Of a stretch of DNA of 64,000 bases, positions 23,401 through 35,787 are shown in pieces. A program made the position numbers and the translations under genes. Each line of letters opens with the position of its first letter. Position 1 is the first letter of the stretch. The notes beneath the pieces were generated by a model, which saw only the letters and a program-made list of their open reading frames with translations, was not told the DNA's origin and did not search any database. The DNA is from Sialis fuliginosa (lineage: Eukaryota; Arthropoda; Insecta; Megaloptera; Sialidae). The stretch lies in assembly GCA_961205875.1 (NCBI GenBank), contig OY540817.1, positions 19,441,001 through 19,505,000 of the forward strand, given 5' to 3'.

Positions 23401-26400
23401 GGCAATGGCAGCAATTATTCGGACGTCTCTCGGAAAAAAGTAGAATTACGGTGCCCCTCATAACTTGGTGCTGGATCTTTCGAAATCAAAAAATCAAAGT
23501 TCATTCGTTAGATAATAGTTTTCCCCAGGTAACGCTGGGAGGGTTTTCCGAAATTTAAATTTTTCACTTTTTTGGAACACTTTGAAGCGAAAAACTCGGC
23601 TAATTTGTTATTGTAAAATAAAAATTATTAACAAATTTGAAAAAAAAAACAAAGTTACCTCGTAAATTATGTACAGAAATAGTGTTCAAAATTTCAAAAG
23701 GATCGGTGCAGTAGTTTTGACGTTATGAGGGGCACCGACTTTGAAAAAGTGAGTTGTGGGGAAAACCCTTTTTTTTTTTTTGAACACTAAAAAATCTGGT
23801 ATAAAACGTTCATCGGCTTACCTCACACTGAATCATCGATGCCAGGTCCATAAAGGATGTTGCTATCATCCATGATGTCTAAATATTCACTGTTACACTA
23901 AATTTTATACTCTACACTGACAATGTATACAGTACATCGTGGGCGCCGGGAGGGGGGTGCACCCCCCTGGCAAATGAAATAATTAAGAAATACAATTGTA
24001 ATTTTAAAATTTTATACATTTGCACCCCCCTGGCAAAATGAAAAAAAATTTACTCCGTTAATAATAAGGTATAAATATTAAACTGAGGACCTTTTTTTTT
24101 TTTAGTCGTCTCAATTTTGAATTATATATATTTAAAAACTGAAGACCTTTTTTTTTTTACTCATGTTAACTTTCATAAAAAAAAATTTTTTTCGTATATA
24201 CTTTCATCTCATATATCTAGATGCACCCCCCTAGCAGAAATCCTGCCGGCGCCCATGCAGTACATGTATAAGCACGTTTGTACTTGCGTTGAAACAATAG
24301 CGCGCTCGGGTAGGTATAAAAATCCGCCAGATATAAAAATACTCATCACTTCGTCAATTTTGCTCCAATCGACTTGAAATTTAGACACAATATTCTTGAA
24401 ATATTATGCATTCAGTTAAAAAATAAATAAAAATTCAATAAAATTTTTTTTTAAAACCTTACCCCGCCCTTAACATTCAATTCTGTTTAAACCTACCTTA
24501 GCATGCACCAGAGATACATACCGTAGACCCTAACCACTGGTTCGAGACGCACCCAACTGCACCCACCAACCCTGAAACAACTCCAGAGCCCACAACTACA
24601 TCAACCACCTCCAGACCACATCGCGGCAATCCCCATCGACGTCGCAGACCCACCAGACCATCTCCTGCTAGGCAACAAGAAACCCAAAGTAACGTTGCAA
24701 CATCGTCCCAAGAGAAACCTCAACAGCGTCGACGCAAGAAGCCGGTGATCCGTCACAACTTGAATAACTACCATACCCAAGCAACCACTCAAGCTACTGT
24801 TGAAGAAGATGTAACTCGGCATGTTTTCCACGACCAGCATAATTACGGAGAGCAATTTGAGCAACAGCATGAAGTTACAACGCAAGAAAGTTTAAGGTAC
24901 GAAAATCCGAGTAGAAAAAGGATACCCCAGCACAATACTTTCCAAGAACAGCAGAATTATGAAGAGCAATTGGCACAGCAACAAGATGTAACAACGCAAG
25001 AAAGTGTTCGGATCGAACAACCAAATAGAAAACGGATAAGGCCTAGGCCGACGCACGATGAACATGTTAGGTCCAGGTATAATAAATTGGAAAGAAACAA
25101 GGAGAGGGGTAGGGAAGACGAAGAAAATGCAGAAAGTATGTACGCTGGTCAAACTGATAATAGGTTTAGATTTCAACCAAGACCTACAGAAAGTTTAGAA
25201 GATAATAGGAAATATGAAATAAGGGAATCTGAAACTAAACGTAACCAAATTAATGATGAAGTTGAAGAAGAAAAAGAAAGGGAGAGGGAGAGGGAGAAAG
25301 ATAGAGAAAGAGAGGAGGAAATGGAAAGGGAGAGGGAAGCAGAAAGAGAGGAAACTAACTATGAAAGTGAGAAGTATGAATACCAGCCTGAAAGAAATCA
25401 GTTCAAACCAAGACCTGTTGAAACCTCAGAAGATGAACATGTTTATGAAGAAACAGAGAATAAGAGATATAAAAGTGTGAATGAATACGGTTCAAATGAA
25501 GAGAAGTACCAAAACGTATTTGATAGAAACAGATACAGATCAAGGCCTACTGAAGTAGAAGAAAAAGAAGAAACTTACGAAACTGAAGAAAAAGAAAATT
25601 ACCCACCGAAAATTGAAAACGTGGAAGTCGAAGATGAAATAAAATACCAAGAAGAGAACACTTTTACTAGATCTAAACCTACCTACCATGAAGAACCAGT
25701 ACGTCATTATCAAGAAACAACAACTGAAAAGCCTAATGTATTAAATACTGAAAGTTATACAAACGTACCTCCTCGATTTGAGGTAAAACAAAATCACGAA
25801 GAACAGCCAAAAGAAGAACAAATCTATACAAAACAACCGATAGAAAATGAAATAGAGGATGCTCCCCAAACTACCACAGTTGCTCCTGTAGAAACAACAC
25901 AAAGAAATAGACTACATCGACCCAGGTTCAGTGTTAAAGATTATAGACAAAGGCTTCAGCAAAGTAACAGAGTGCGTCTACCGCCTCTGAAACTGGAGGA
26001 ATCTAAAACAAATGAAAATGGTGCTAGACAAAAATTTGTACCGAAAGAAACGAGGTAGGTAGAAATGGTATACCATACCTGATATTATTCGAAAAGGGGG
26101 TCATATAAGTCACTACTCCCCCCTCAAAAAAAATTTAAGCAAACTAATAAACATTTAACCACAAAAATTAAAGTAAAGGGCCTAGCCGAATAAGAATGGG
26201 TAATCAGCCCCCGCACAGATACGGTCCGTTTTTTTAACCTGATTAGTTACCTATGTGAGTAACATTTGGGTAAATTTTCAGCTCAAAATATTCAGCCGTT
26301 TTATAATAATTATTATTTTTTAAATTTCCGAAAAAAATTCATAACTTTTGAACGGTTTGGTTAATTTTGTCTGCTCAAAAATATGTTATTTTGGTAGTTG

Positions 26401-27476
26401 AAACTACGAAAAAATTTAGAAAACCATAGGATCATAATAAAGATGAGAAATTTTTTTTGTAAATTTATTTTATTTTTTTTAAATTAGTTATCCTTCTGGT
26501 ACAGTTACGAATTTTTTTTTTTAATCTTGACAGCTATTTCCACAACATATATTTTTTGCAGCTGCTACAAATTGATACTTCGCAATAAAAAACATACATA
26601 AAAAAAATAAATTAATACAAAAATACTTATTAAATATACTAAAGGCAATCCCCCCCTCCAAATTGTAAATCTAGATCCGGTATTAATAATAATGTATAAT
26701 AATATAAATGTAGATTTGTAGATACTTTTAATTTTGCAAGTCAAAATATAATATTTTATTTATTTTCATATTCCAGACATCGAACAGTCACAGAAACTCC
26801 ACCAAGAACAAAAACCGATAATCAAAACCAATCCACTTCAACCACAGAAAAACCTCCCAGTTTTAACAGAAACAGATTACGAGCCGGCATTGGTAAATAT
26901 TACAATAGATACCGAACTTCCACGACTGAACCAACAGTACTACCATCACCTAGGGTACCAATCAAGCCAAACCCTAGCTTAAAACGATTTACAACCTCTA
27001 CAGAACCTTCTGTAGATGAAACTGTAAACATCGACGAAAATGCAGAACTAGAAATCAGCCGTGTCCGACAAAAAACTAACTTAAACGTAAGAGATGAACC
27101 AGAACCTAGTAAAAATATAATGAACTTAAGACGAAGGCCTGACGAATCAAACACTGCGGAGAAATCTAAAACTGTAATGAATCTGAGGCGGAGACCTTTC
27201 ACTACAAGAAAACCAGACTTTACTTCTAGCGACTCATTCTCAGATGAAGGTAATAATCTAGAAGTAGCTGAAAGTCAAGTAGGTATCGAAGCATTGTTGA
27301 GTGACCAAGATGCAGCTAAAAGAGTGGCGGAACTAACGCAATCAGCTACCGGAGATGATAGTAACTTGTTCCATACTTTAGGCCAAACTAAAAGTGTATC
27401 TCCGGGTTATTTCACGATATCAACGGATAATCCGATTTTACCGATAGAAGCATTCTTTACCCATTTAAGGGATTGA
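20455..27476 (+). CDS. Large secreted low-complexity protein of unknown function (1283 aa)
   Basis: Seven exons: 20455-20488, 20549-20604, 20674-21828, 22776-22909, 22977-23196, 24502-26054, 26777-27476. All have GT-AG borders and the frame is kept throughout. The first two exons encode an N-terminal signal (VPLLFLTLLNF core, residues ~11-21). Residues ~90-130 are Gln/His/Asn-rich; ~180-410 are Pro-rich with repeated K-P and E-K-P motifs; ~534-1050 are highly charged (Glu/Arg) and contain a loose repeat built on R-x-R-P-T/V-E, seen near residues 579, 712, 755, 833, 877 and 919, plus a Glu/Arg run near 795. The C-terminal ~60 residues look more ordered (I-E-A-L-L-S-D-Q-D-A-A-K-R-V-A-E-L) and end L-P-I-E-A-F-F-T-H-L-R-D. 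No enzyme motif, membrane anchor or cysteine framework is visible. It may be an extracellular matrix or cuticle-associated protein, but I do not recognise it. Confidence 0.8.
23446..23740. repeat. Inverted repeat in an intron
   Basis: acggtgcccctcataac near 23451 and gttatgaggggcaccg near 23722 are reverse complements with weaker similarity inward. Probably a decayed foldback element in intron 5 of the secreted-protein gene. Confidence 0.45.
23939..24257. mobile_element. hAT-type MITE in intron 5
   Basis: 319 bp, flanked by a perfect 8-bp duplication, cagtacat, at 23931-23938 and 24258-24265. Ends CGTGGGCGCCGGGAGG and the complement of CATGGGCGCCGGCAGG are inverted repeats. A ggggggtgca block lies inside each end. 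The 8-bp duplication supports hAT. No coding capacity. Confidence 0.8.
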
Positions 27477-27882
27477 ATTTAACCGTGTTATTTAGACCAA
27501 GGGTCAGTGAATAAGACAATTTATTGTACTATTTATTTTAGTACCTGAATATGACATATTTTTAACATATTGACTATCGTGTTGGCATAGATTTATTTAT
27601 TATTTTTTATAAGAAAGTCAATGTGTTGATAAATTTTAAAATGGACTAAACTATATATATAATATTTTGATTTAATGTTGCAATATTTGTACCAAAAATA
27701 TGTGCTAAGTTTATAACATCTGAAAATAATTTTTGTGTGTAAAATGGTACGATGTTATATATTTATATAATCCAAATTATTTATTTATTATATTATTATT
27801 GTTGAATAATTGTTAAAATAAAATATAAAAAAGCAATACTGATATAACTTTATTTAATATAAACAAAAATAACTTACAATTT

Positions 27883-29976
27883 TCAGCTACCATTTTCTAA
27901 CATTTTATTTGCAATAAATTCTAAATTTTCTGGAAGATAATCTGTAAAAGAATACACACAAATTAAAATACAGAATAATAAATGATATTTTATGCAAAAC
28001 AAGAAATTATTACTTGGTAAGAAGAACAGTTCACTTTTTCCAATTTATAAAAAAATTTTAACTGTTTAAAAATAATTATGCAGTTTTGGTTTCTAAAGAA
28101 TGACAGTTAAATTTAATTATCAACTTACATAATTTATGTTTTCCTTTCATTGGTATAGGTGTTTTTAATTTGGCAGGTTTGGATAAAGTCCATACATACT
28201 TGGAATTAACTTCACAATTTTTTAGATTTTGTATGCATTCATCCAGTGAACAACAATCATCTATATTTACTCTACCTAATAACATTCCTATTGGGTATTC
28301 AGTAGGAAAAGTTATACTACGACCTGTAAAAGAAATAAAACATTGACAAAAACACAGGAGGACTAAAAAAAAACAATGAAAATGTCAATCCTTCTACAGA
28401 ATTCATTTCAAACTTACCTTCGTAAATCATATTTTGATAAAACATCTGTGTTTGCTCGATATCCCCTTGTGAGGGTTGTTTTGACCCACTTGCTATCCAT
28501 AAAGGTCCTCGGTACTCTGTTTTCCAATCACGACCTTCTTGTCTACAAACAATTAAACAGAAGGTTATTGAAATTATTGAAATTCAAATCATCTTTCATA
28601 CTTTTTTATTCCTGATACAACTAAAGATGCCCAAGGCTGGTGTAAACTTATACAGCAAGATCTAGATTTACGAGTAAGTATATCGTTTTCTGTTAAATTC
28701 AAAGACGACATCAGTGAAGAAATAATTTCTGGTTTAGCCCATGCTTCATCACTGAATTTGTTTTGTTCAGCTTTTATCACTGGAAATTAAATTATAAATT
28801 ATGTTATAGTGGAAATAAAAAAAAATAAACTAGAATTTTTACCGGTTTTTTCAAGCGGAGTGAAATCTTCTTTTAAAGGATTATAAAAAGCGTCTTTCTT
28901 TTCTTCTTTTTTAGGAGTCTTATCAATCCATACACTATCAGATAACGGAAAATAATCTGATTCATCATCTATCACTTTCTGACGTTCCTCTCTACAAAAA
29001 ATAAATGAAAGTAAAACAAGTTTTTTTTTAATTTATAGCCTATAATACTAACCTATTTATATCAGCATCTCTCATCCTATCTCTCCTAGCAACCGCTTCT
29101 TCATAAGCCTTCGTTTTTGGTTTAGGAGTACTCATTAATTTACGAACCAAACTATTACCCTTTTCTGTACCAGAATTAATAATTGATCTTTCTTTCTTCG
29201 TCACCACCTATTTTTAAAATATAATGTAATATAAATTTTCTATTAATTTTAAAATAGACATACAAGTTGACTACAAAAAAAGCAAGGGCCTGATCCTTCT
29301 TGTTCACATGCAATCCGACCACATTCAAGACAGTTCCCAACTAAACGGTGACCTCTAGCTCCACAATTACAGTATCTCCGTCCTGGAAGGAGGGGACGAG
29401 ATTCTTCATAGCGAAATGGAGTGAAAGAAGTCCGTTTGTATTTATGAGTAGATTTCTGGAATTATTTAAATATTTGTTACATTATACATACACCTACAAT
29501 AAAATAAAACACGTACATCAATTTCTTCAATACTATCATTCTTTTCTGAAGCTGTATCACTTGTATTTAATGATTGTCGACTATTCTTCTTTTTCTTTTT
29601 GTCTTTAGTTGTCACATTCATAGTTATATTAGGTTTACGATTTGCACCACCTACAATTAATATAATTTGTAGATAATCGCTAATATTCAGAGATAAAGTT
29701 TAAGAGTACATACTTGAAATATTTTTACGTTTATTAATAAAATCTGTCACAAATAATTTATGCTCAGGATTACTCTTATCTAAAAGATCATAACAAAAAT
29801 CTTCTATATCTAGTGGTGTTTCCAGTGATATCATATGCCTGTAAAATTGGAATTAATTTAATATTACAAAAATCCATATTAATATTAAATTAATAAACAT
29901 ACTCAATCATTTCATCTGGAATGTCAGAACTCAATAATTTCGATAATCGTTTCTGAATAAATTCTTTAATATCCAT
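27883..29976 (-). CDS. TRIP4: Activating signal cointegrator 1 (TRIP4/ASC-1), 461 aa
   Basis: Ten exons, in transcription order: 29903-29976, 29714-29838, 29517-29650, 29264-29455, 29053-29207, 28843-28991, 28602-28779, 28418-28542, 28129-28323, 27883-27941, all with GT-AG borders and frame kept. Three family parts are visible: an N-terminal helical region (MDIKEFIQKRLSKLL); a zinc finger with C-N-C-G, N-C-L-E-C-G-R-I-A-C and P-C-F-F-C-S (exon at 29264); and an ASCH domain with S-L-H-Q-P-W-A-S-L-V-V-S-G-I-K and G-P-L-W-I-A-S-G-S-K. TRIP4 is a nuclear coactivator and a scaffold of the ASC-1 complex with ASCC1-3, which acts in transcription, alkylation repair and ribosome rescue. It is shorter than the human protein (about 580 aa) mainly by shorter linkers. 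The donor after the codons for G-I-K-K was chosen because it restores E-G-R-D-W. Confidence 0.93.
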
Positions 29977-30332
29977 TATTATTTTTATAAATACAATCGT
30001 AAATAATAATTATTAATCCAACCTTACTTTTTTTTCTGTCTATGCTCCGTGGCATAAAAAGTTTGGAATTATGCGCCGTGGGGGCAACGGATCAAAAAGT
30101 GCACAACCAGTGCTTTTAGTGTAGCCTTGTTGTAATATGTGTTCACTCTGTTTACTCCATGTTCACTCGTGCTTTTATGAGTACAAAACGTCAACTGTCA
30201 GCTGTGCGTAGTTCGTAAAAAATTGTTGTTTCATCTTCAATATTGCTTAATTTTACTCAGTGCCAATTAAAAAACGAGATTTATTAATAAATAAAAAATG
30301 GTACACAAGTTAATTAAGTTTCCATTGTTATT
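29977..30332. promoter_or_regulatory. Shared promoter region of TRIP4 and DDA1
   Basis: 356 bp separate the two divergent start codons. The centre is less AT-rich than its surroundings (ctatgctccgtggc, gcgccgtgggggcaacgg). With no room for two separate promoters, a bidirectional promoter is the simplest reading. Confidence 0.6.
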
Positions 30333-30922
30333 ATGCTACATGTGAGTCCATTGTCTAATGTTAATATTTATTTTTCCAGTCCGTAGCGGAGTTTCTTAAA
30401 GGATTACCTTCCTATGATGAAAATAACTTCTCTAGATTTCATACAGATAATACCACGCGTTCGGGAATGAAACGGCCATCAGTTTATTTACCTACAAAAG
30501 ATCATCCATCCGAACAAAGTAAGAACATGCTGACATCAATTCTAATTGTTAAAATTTAAACTAATAATTTATTTTTTTGCAGTTATAGTAACAGAAAAAA
30601 CTAGTATCTTACTAAGGTACTTGCACCAGCAATGGAACAAAAAGGTACTATTTTCTGTAACTTTTCATTTTCATTAAAAATCTAAATTTTATTGATTATA
30701 TGTGTAACCTATATTACGTTGTTTACCGTGAAAATTTTTTATTAGTGAAAAAATGGAATATTCTAGATCTATCGGATTAACAATATAAATATTTTAATTT
30801 AACTTTATTTGTTAAAGAATCCATTGAAAAAACGTGACCATAATTCCGCGGAAGGGGCAGAAGGTGACGGAACCAATGCAAGGAAAAGAGCAAGGATAGA
30901 ATTTTCCACAACTTCTTCTTGA
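30333..30922 (+). CDS. DDA1: DET1- and DDB1-associated protein 1 (DDA1), 104 aa
   Basis: Four exons: 30333-30341, 30380-30518, 30583-30644, 30818-30922, frame kept. The protein carries the DDA1 signature: V-A-E-F-L-K-G-L-P near the start, [15 protein letters not shown], then [20 protein letters not shown] and W-N-K-K-N, followed by a basic/acidic tail. DDA1 is a small core subunit of CUL4-DDB1 ubiquitin ligases (DCX complexes) that stabilises DDB1-receptor contacts. Length matches the human protein (102 aa). The ATG at 30333 is chosen because it is the only one in frame with exon 2; an earlier ATG at 30298 is out of frame and would run to a stop at the start of exon 2. Confidence 0.92.
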
Positions 30923-33004
30923 ATGTCTGAAATTATCTCATTAAATCAAAACGTCACAATTTGTTAATATATATACACATATATATAATTTTACATCATT
31001 GTGTATTCATTACATTATGTAAAAACCTTTTTATTTTCATTTTTCTAAATAAATACTCTACGGTTATTTTTTGCATTTCTATTTAAAATACACAAATTTG
31101 CTTCTAAAATGCTATTTAGTAAATCGTTATAGCAGAATTTATTTCAAGAACTGACCAAAAACAATTTTTGTTTTATAATTTTAAATAAAATGGTAGCTGT
31201 AAAATCAATAGAAACTAGTAAAAAAAAACCTAATTATTTTTGCATTTATTAATCAGTATTCTTTTAACCCCAATTGATGTAATTTTGGAAAAATGACAAT
31301 AATACTCTTGTATTTGTATTTAAAATCTGACATTCATTAATTCAATTTAAAATTATATGTTTATTCTCACGTAACAATATTTTGATGTTTTACTTTTGTA
31401 AATACCTATATACATTATACATACTTTGAATAATGCATGTAATTTTTATGATATTAAAATATTTTTAGCATTAGTTTGATTTTGTTACAAAGTTCAATAC
31501 GACCTTTTATATTTAATAAATTTTTTGCATTTGAATGGAATCGATTAATATAAATAAACATTTGATTCACAACATTTGTATACTTACGAAAATAATTACT
31601 ATAAACACTGCTTTTGTTTTGTATTTTATTTGAATTCCAAGAAATATAGTCGTTTCAGAAATTTAAAAAGAGTTTATTTTTTATAATAGTAAACTATAAA
31701 TCGGAAAATAAATTCATAATTAATTTAACTCCATAATTAAATTATAGGTATAGATGTAATAGTGATTTATTTTGTCAACTTCTTTAATTGTTGGTCCTTG
31801 ATTTGTACTACCTCTAGTCTATTCTCCCCATCTTCCTGGCATTTAGCGTCAGCCGTTTTAACTCCGTGGAGTTTGTTCATATTCGGTGAACATTTCTTAC
31901 TCTATCATTATCTTTCTGAGTAAGATGACTTGACTTACGGATGTGTTGTACAAATTAAAATTTTATTTTAATTTGTAATATAAATTTGTCTATATAAATT
32001 AAATATTTTATTTTTGCGTTATGATTTCTGAAATTTTTGAAAAGTAAATATAATTTTATTGTCGAATATTCGTCATGAAAGTGATAGTAAATCCTTTGGA
32101 AAATTCGCAAAAAAGTCATACAAATGTTTCGAATCACTAAAAATGCAGATTTAAAATTAAACTTATCTCATGAATTAAATTCATATGAATCATAGTTCCA
32201 CACACCTGTAGGAAAGTGAGATCACCTTTAATTTAAGTTTACCTGTAAGTAAATACTTCTTATTTTAATTTGTGTGCATTTTCATTAATATTTTGCATAT
32301 TATATGCATTCAAAATCAATAATATAAATCTTTGGAAACTTTCTAATATCTTGTACCAACCATTTGTTATAGATAAGTGTCAAAAAGAGAAAGTTTTTAC
32401 CTTGTTACTTGTGTTTTAAGTCTGTTTTAAGTACATTTCTTAAAATTAAAATGTGTTTTCTTCATTTTAATCATTCAAAAATTAAAAAAAGTGCGTGAAA
32501 AATACGAATTTTTAATTGTTGTAAATTTGTTTATCAATTTAACGTAAGTTGTGTTTGTGTTAAAAATTATCTCAAAGTTTTGTTTGTTTATATTTGCAAT
32601 TCAAACAAAGTAAAATGATATCGTACAGATATAATTATAATTTTTTAATGATTATATTAATTTATAAGTTGTTAAATATATGATACAAGAACAGCATATT
32701 TATTTTAAAAATAATTTTTCATAACGCGTAGGTATTAAAAATTTGACCTTGCCAAATATGGATGGCATTATAAGTATATAGGATCTAATATATGAATTTT
32801 TAATTTTAATACTTACAACAAACCTGTCGTTTTATTTTGTTTATTTGCTTTTAATTCATAGTACCATTACTAAATATTTGAACTATTAACTATGAATGAG
32901 TTTAAATATTAAAAAAAACTTAAAGTTGAGCACATTCATAAAAAAATTCAATTTAATTATAAGATCATTTTAATGTAAAATATCTATCAATTATATTAGA
33001 ACAA
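30923..33004. other. Gene-free AT-rich spacer between DDA1 and the next gene
   Basis: Begins with DDA1 3' flanking sequence (AATAAA near 31048), then ~2 kb of very AT-rich DNA with no supported coding region or clear transposon ends. It must contain the promoter and any 5' exon of the gene at 33005. Confidence 0.45.
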
Positions 33005-33751
33005 ATGGCAGTAAGGATAGAAAGAAAGGGCCACTATGTGGCTACACCTCCAACAGCAGGGTCTCAGCCCCATTTATTACAACTATCAGAAGATGAAGGT
33101 GCTGGTTCCGAAGTATATGTAACAAGTGCAGCATATAGAACTCCTTCAGAAATAAGGTATGAAAATTTCATTCTTATGAGATTGTTTGGAATATGGCTTT
33201 AATTATTTTATTTTATTTTTTTACAGTCGTGGCGGCACTGGTAGTGTTCTCTCAAATAACCGTGACTATTCCGTTCATCAGAGTGGGTATGCTGCATCAG
33301 GTTATGCTCCATCTAGAGCTCCTAGTCGAGGCGCGGGTGTAAGTGTCATCACAACAGCCGCACCTAACCCTCTTTGTCCAGATGTACGGGGAATCTGCTG
33401 TTTGATGCTTCTGTTAAACTTAGCCCTAGCACTTATAGCCCTCGGATTCGTCTTAGTTATTCAGTTTCAAGAAATGCCAGTAGTTTGGTAAAAAAAAATT
33501 ATTTATCATAAAAAGGTATATATTGTATATTGTTTTGGAAATATTTTAGGATCCTGGGATTTATCTTCCTTGTATCTGGGTTCGCAACACTCATAGGAAG
33601 CTTGATATATTGTGTGGTTGTCTGCAGAGAAGCGCCGTCCCCAGAAAGGCTCTACTGGTCACATCGGTGGCAAGGTGGATTTGGGGCAAAGCCCCCTCCC
33701 GAAGTCGATGTGCATTATAGAGACAGTGAACGATTTAGTGAACGCTATTAG
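33005..33751 (+). CDS. Two-helix membrane protein of unknown function (204 aa)
   Basis: Three exons: 33005-33156, 33227-33487, 33550-33751, frame kept. The N-terminal ~105 residues are polar, Ser/Gly/Tyr/Ala-rich and probably disordered (for example Y-A-A-S-G-Y-A-P-S-R-A-P-S-R). There are two strong transmembrane helices at about residues 107-131 (ICCLMLLLNLALALIALGFV) and 139-163 (ILGFIFLVSGFATLIGSLIY), joined by a very short loop, each with a Cys pair or Cys nearby. A short hydrophilic tail ends S-E-R-F-S-E-R-Y. No signal peptide, so both termini are likely cytosolic. I do not recognise the family. Confidence 0.82.
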
Positions 33752-34665
33752 AATAATACTCAACAAGAAAATTTATAAAAGTATTAAAACTGATAAGAAA
33801 CGGTGCTATTTTTTATCCACATATTTTTTCATAAAATACTTAATTTAATAATATTTATATTTAAAGTGATAATAGAGTAATGCATTAATGATGCATTTTA
33901 AATATTAATTATATATTGTACTAACAATTACACAACAATCAAATTAAATAATTATTTCACTAACGTTCCTTAACCGTACCTTGTATTTTAAAATAGTTTA
34001 GATATACACACGATATATAACAAAATAATATAAAGTATTATAAGATAAAATATAATGTATTAATAATATACAAATAATTTAAATTTATTTAAAGACATCA
34101 TATTGTAAATGTGATATTTATATTTATTATATTTTTTTAATAAATTAATATTTACTTCTAAATCTAGATTTACTATAGTTATTTACAGGGCTTTTTTTTG
34201 TTAATGTAACACGGTGAAACAGCGTTCGGGCAAATTATTTTCATGACAGGAAAAGCTACTTTAAATTTAATTTAAATGATGTTTGAATATAATTTTCTTT
34301 GGTAAAAATCTTGAGATGTGAGTTCTAGCATTTTTTTAAAGTCCTTGGTATTTAAATAATACATACACATATATTCTGTCAGGTCAAATAAGTTTATGAA
34401 ATTATTAATTTTTAAATACACGCGGAGACATTCTAATCTGATTGGTTTAAAAAATTTCATGTGACTGTCCAATAAAAACTTCAGGGATAAAACGTGCTAC
34501 GGATGCTACGTCTACCAACATTTATAATATCATAAAAGAACATCCTCAAAATTCCAAAGATTACAATGGGAATCCCAAACAATTTTTTGACAGTTAAAAA
34601 AGTAAATATGTAAAAGGTTATAAATCTTATCATCTTCAGTAATCTAAATATTTATACAAACAGAT
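33752..34665. other. Gene-free AT-rich spacer
   Basis: 3' flank of the upstream gene and 5' flank of the next. No supported coding region; AT-rich throughout. Confidence 0.45.
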
Positions 34666-35787
34666 ATGCCATTCAGTGCAGACCATTCTTTAAACACGAG
34701 TACTAGCAGTTTGCTTTGTGATGAACAATATATACAAACATTTACTAGACAACTATTGCAGGTTTGTAAATAAAAACATATATAATTTATTAATGAAATA
34801 AAGATAACATGTATTTCACTAAAATGTTTTACAGAAACAATTTTTTATTGGTCGTTATGAAGCCAGACAATATGTTGACCAAATAAAAGGTTACAGAGAT
34901 TTGGTAGTAATAGAACATAATGAAGAAATAGAAGAAGTTTTAAGAGAAGTGTACGAAAGACTAACAGATTATTACAGAGATGAAAAATGGATCGGAATAA
35001 CTATGCCTGATTTTCCTGGTACTCCATCAGCATACTGTTTTTGGGTACAATTTAATCCGAATTCAGTCATTCAAAAAATATCCAATGTAAATTATAGTCA
35101 ACAAAGACATACATTTGAGCATGGAATTCCATTTGGCAAATATTGGTTTTCAGTTAGTTCTGTTAAATATAAACTGAATGAAGTCATAGTGAAATTAAAA
35201 ATTATTAGACCTACAGAAAATGAAAATGTATTTCCAAATAGGGTATGTATTAAAAAAAATGGTTTTAAAGATTTCAATTAAATTTCCCAGATTTTTTTTA
35301 ATCATCGCATAAAACTCAATTTATTAATATAATGACCCAGTGCTATTACATTTTTTTATTACAGACAAATGAACATAATTTACAAGATGAAAATATAACA
35401 ACAACCGAAAGCGATTCAAATATTTATAATATAGACTATTTTAAAACAAGAGCAAAATTTTTTTTTGATAGCTGTAAAGAATCCGTAAAAGAAAATGTAA
35501 CCAAAGAAAACATTAAGGAATGTGTGTCGTTTCTCACCGTTTTATTTGTTACCTTATTTATTTACTCCGTTCATTGTTGTAAATACCTAGGTGACTATTC
35601 TATAATGTTTATGCATGCTCTAGCGAACTTAGTTCGTGCACTGACACCATGGTTCACTGCTTTAGTTGATATGGCTACAAAAGTGTTCGGAGGTATTTTA
35701 ATATTAATATCAATGATATTTAAACCTCAACAAGGATCTTTAAGACCTGAAATTAGACAAGTGCCAGCTATAAGATACCGTTACTAA
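34666..35787 (+). CDS. Predicted membrane-anchored protein of unknown function (308 aa)
   Basis: Three exons: 34666-34761, 34835-35242, 35365-35787, all joined in phase 0. Residues ~33-168 look like a folded soluble domain: helical, charged start (Q-Y-V-D-Q-I-K-G-Y, then E-E-I-E-E-V-L-R-E-V-Y-E-R-L) followed by alternating strands with several Trp/Phe/Tyr residues (W-I-G-I-T-M-P-D-F-P-G-T-P, C-F-W-V-Q-F, Y-W-F-S-V). A Thr/Ser/Asn linker follows, then a hydrophobic helix at ~220-238 (FLTVLFVTLFIYSV) and an amphipathic-to-hydrophobic stretch at ~263-287 ending GGILILISMIF, with a basic C-terminus. No signal peptide. I cannot assign a family. Single-gene context, with SOD1 convergent downstream. 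Confidence 0.8.

Noticed and set aside
27841-30000. tRNA or other small RNA genes in the AT-rich introns and spacers
   Set aside because: I looked by eye for tRNA-like A and B box pairs here and elsewhere and found no convincing candidate; a covariance-model scan would be needed to exclude them.
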